Assembly: GCA_002315325.1 (NCBI GenBank)
Contig: DCGU01000075.1
Coordinates: 1 to 23,857 of the forward strand
Origin: Clostridiales bacterium UBA1770
GTDB taxonomy: Bacteria > Bacillota > Clostridia > Oscillospirales > CAG-272
Reading direction: 5' to 3'
DNA length: 23,857 bases
In this document: one piece after another, positions 22,680-23,857 of the stretch
Numbering within the stretch: position 1 is the stretch's first letter
Layout of the letters: each line of letters starts with the position of its first letter
Notes under the pieces: model-generated
Database searches by the model: none
What the model saw: the letters and a program-made list of their open reading frames with translations, nothing else
What the model was told of the DNA's origin: nothing
Program-made: the position numbers and the translations under genes

Positions 22680-23816
22680 ATGAAACTCTTCTATAAGCTC
22701 TTCAAACAAGACCCCAACACCCGTGAGGGCATTATCACGACGACCTCCTTCCTGGGTATCTTAACCAACGTGTTTATTGCCGTTGCCAAGATCATCATCG
22801 GTTTACTGGTTTCCTCCATCGCCATTGTCACGGAAGGTGCCAATAACGCGACCGACGCCCTCAGTTCCATTATGACCGTCATCGGCGCCAAACTGGCCAA
22901 AAAGCATCCCGATGCCAAGCATCCGTTCGGCTACGGCAGAATCGAGTACCTGGCCGGTCTCGCCATTTCCGGGTTTATCGTCTTTACCGGTATCGAAATG
23001 CTCATCGGCGCCGTCAAACTTGTTTTCGCACCCGAGGAAATGAGCGTCAACTACGTCTCCATTATCATCGTGGCCGCCGCCGCCCTGATTAAGTTCTTCC
23101 TGGGGCTGTACACCATTAAGATGGGCCGCAAAGCCGAATCCGTTTCCCTGGTCGCCGTCGGCTCCGAATGCCGCAACGACTCCTTTGCCTCCGTCATCAC
23201 CATCATCACGGCGCTGCTTTTCCTGATTTTCGGCTGGAACCTGGACGCCTACGCCGGTATCCTGATTTCCCTCTTGATTATTAAAGCCGGATACGACGCT
23301 CTGAAGGAAACCCTGGGCGATATTTTGGGCCGTCCCGGTGATCACGACCTGGCCATCAAGATATACAAAGAAATCGTCAAAACGGACGGTATTTTGCTGG
23401 CTGCCGATATGATGCTGCATAACTACGGTCCCGATGCCTGGTCGGGCTCCGTCAACGTGGAAATCGACCATAAAAAGACGGTCGGGGAGATCTATCAGGT
23501 ACTGCACGAGCTGCAGCTGCGCATTATGCACGAATACCACGTGACGATGGTATTCGGCATCTACGCCGTGGATAACGACAGCGAAAATATTAAGGCATTG
23601 CGTCAAAATCTGCACGGCTTCGTCAAAGAAAACAAACTCATCAAGAGTTATCACGCCGTCTATATCGACAAAAAGGCAAGCCGCATCTACGTTGATTTCA
23701 TCGTGGATTACAAGCTGAAGAACTGGGACGAGGTGCGGGAACAATTCATCGCCTATATGAAGCCGTTGTATCCGGAATCCGAGGTCGTCCTGACCATCGA
23801 AACGGAATTTGTCTGA
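22680..23816 (+). CDS. Cation diffusion facilitator (CDF) family transporter
   Basis: I choose ATG 22680 (378 residues, GAGG at 22670-22673). ATG 22656 is in frame and overlaps the preceding stop but has no binding site. The protein shows about six membrane helices (first about 16-48, last about 190-215 in this numbering) and a cytoplasmic C-terminal part longer than the usual CDF domain. CDF proteins export divalent metals by proton exchange. The helix-2 motif GANNATD and helix-5 motif ECRND lack the histidines of zinc exporters. They look more like the Asn/Asp sites described for manganese members, so manganese or iron is a better guess than zinc. It follows the transferase by 20 bases and is probably in the NRPS transcript. 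A role in exporting the peptide is unlikely for this family. Confidence 0.85.
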   Translation: MKLFYKLFKQDPNTREGIITTTSFLGILTNVFIAVAKIIIGLLVSSIAIVTEGANNATDALSSIMTVIGAKLAKKHPDAKHPFGYGRIEYLAGLAISGFIVFTGIEMLIGAVKLVFAPEEMSVNYVSIIIVAAAALIKFFLGLYTIKMGRKAESVSLVAVGSECRNDSFASVITIITALLFLIFGWNLDAYAGILISLLIIKAGYDALKETLGDILGRPGDHDLAIKIYKEIVKTDGILLAADMMLHNYGPDAWSGSVNVEIDHKKTVGEIYQVLHELQLRIMHEYHVTMVFGIYAVDNDSENIKALRQNLHGFVKENKLIKSYHAVYIDKKASRIYVDFIVDYKLKNWDEVREQFIAYMKPLYPESEVVLTIETEFV

Positions 23817-23857
23817 TACAACGCCTCTTTAACCCGAATAGGGTAGATGGAGGATAT
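23817..23857 (+). other. Right edge, possible start signal of the next gene
   Basis: The last 41 bases contain no terminator and end with GGAGG at 23849-23853, which could be a ribosome binding site for a gene beginning just outside the window. If so, the NRPS operon may continue. Confidence 0.3.

Overview
The window looks like chromosomal DNA of an anaerobic, low-oxygen-adapted Firmicute, most likely a gut clostridium of the Ruminococcaceae/Oscillospiraceae kind. That placement is an inference from gene content (rubredoxins, rubrerythrin, flavodiiron protein, a Crp/Fnr regulator, a reductase-terminated NRPS), AGGAGG-type ribosome binding sites, Gram-positive sigma-A-like promoters and moderate GC. 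No rRNA or tRNA is present to fix the taxonomy. Every convincing gene lies on the + strand.

Layout. 1-757 is non-coding. It holds an array of repeats with small hairpins (1-390), an orphan consensus promoter followed by a hairpin (483-545), and a hairpin that reads as a minus-strand terminator (643-671). 758-1267 encodes a membrane-attached XRE regulator, and 1572-2540 a lipoprotein alpha/beta hydrolase. 2740-5824 is an oxygen and peroxide defence block: a small rubredoxin, a rubredoxin-helix-rubredoxin protein, a ferredoxin-rubrerythrin fusion frame with an internal start, a Crp/Fnr regulator and thioredoxin. 6080-9429 holds a DUF4275-like protein, a YbaK-type deacylase, a large secreted lipase-like protein and a GNAT acetyltransferase. 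9596-10791 is an aminoglycoside-phosphotransferase-family gene behind a 19-codon leader peptide and an intrinsic terminator with a competing antiterminator, which looks like a ribosome-controlled attenuator. 11042-12838 is a composite flavodiiron protein that belongs functionally with the defence block.

The largest feature (13079-22033) is a 2984-residue nonribosomal peptide synthetase with the order A-T-C-A-T-C-A-T-R. It is driven by a perfect TTGACA-N17-TATAAT promoter. Its stop overlaps the start of a Sfp-type phosphopantetheinyl transferase, and a cation-diffusion-facilitator transporter follows 20 bases later. The first adenylation domain has Ile where amino-acid-activating domains have the conserved Asp (GrsA D235), so it probably loads a non-amino-acid starter. 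With the terminal NAD(P)H reductase domain, the predicted product is an acyl-capped dipeptide aldehyde or alcohol. Gut clostridial peptide aldehydes of this general kind are known as protease inhibitors.

The two most noteworthy items are the leader-peptide attenuator before the phosphotransferase and the non-canonical starter domain of the NRPS. Secondary items are the ferredoxin-rubrerythrin frame, a motif shared by the rubredoxin and thioredoxin upstream regions, and the repeat/orphan-promoter region at the left edge.
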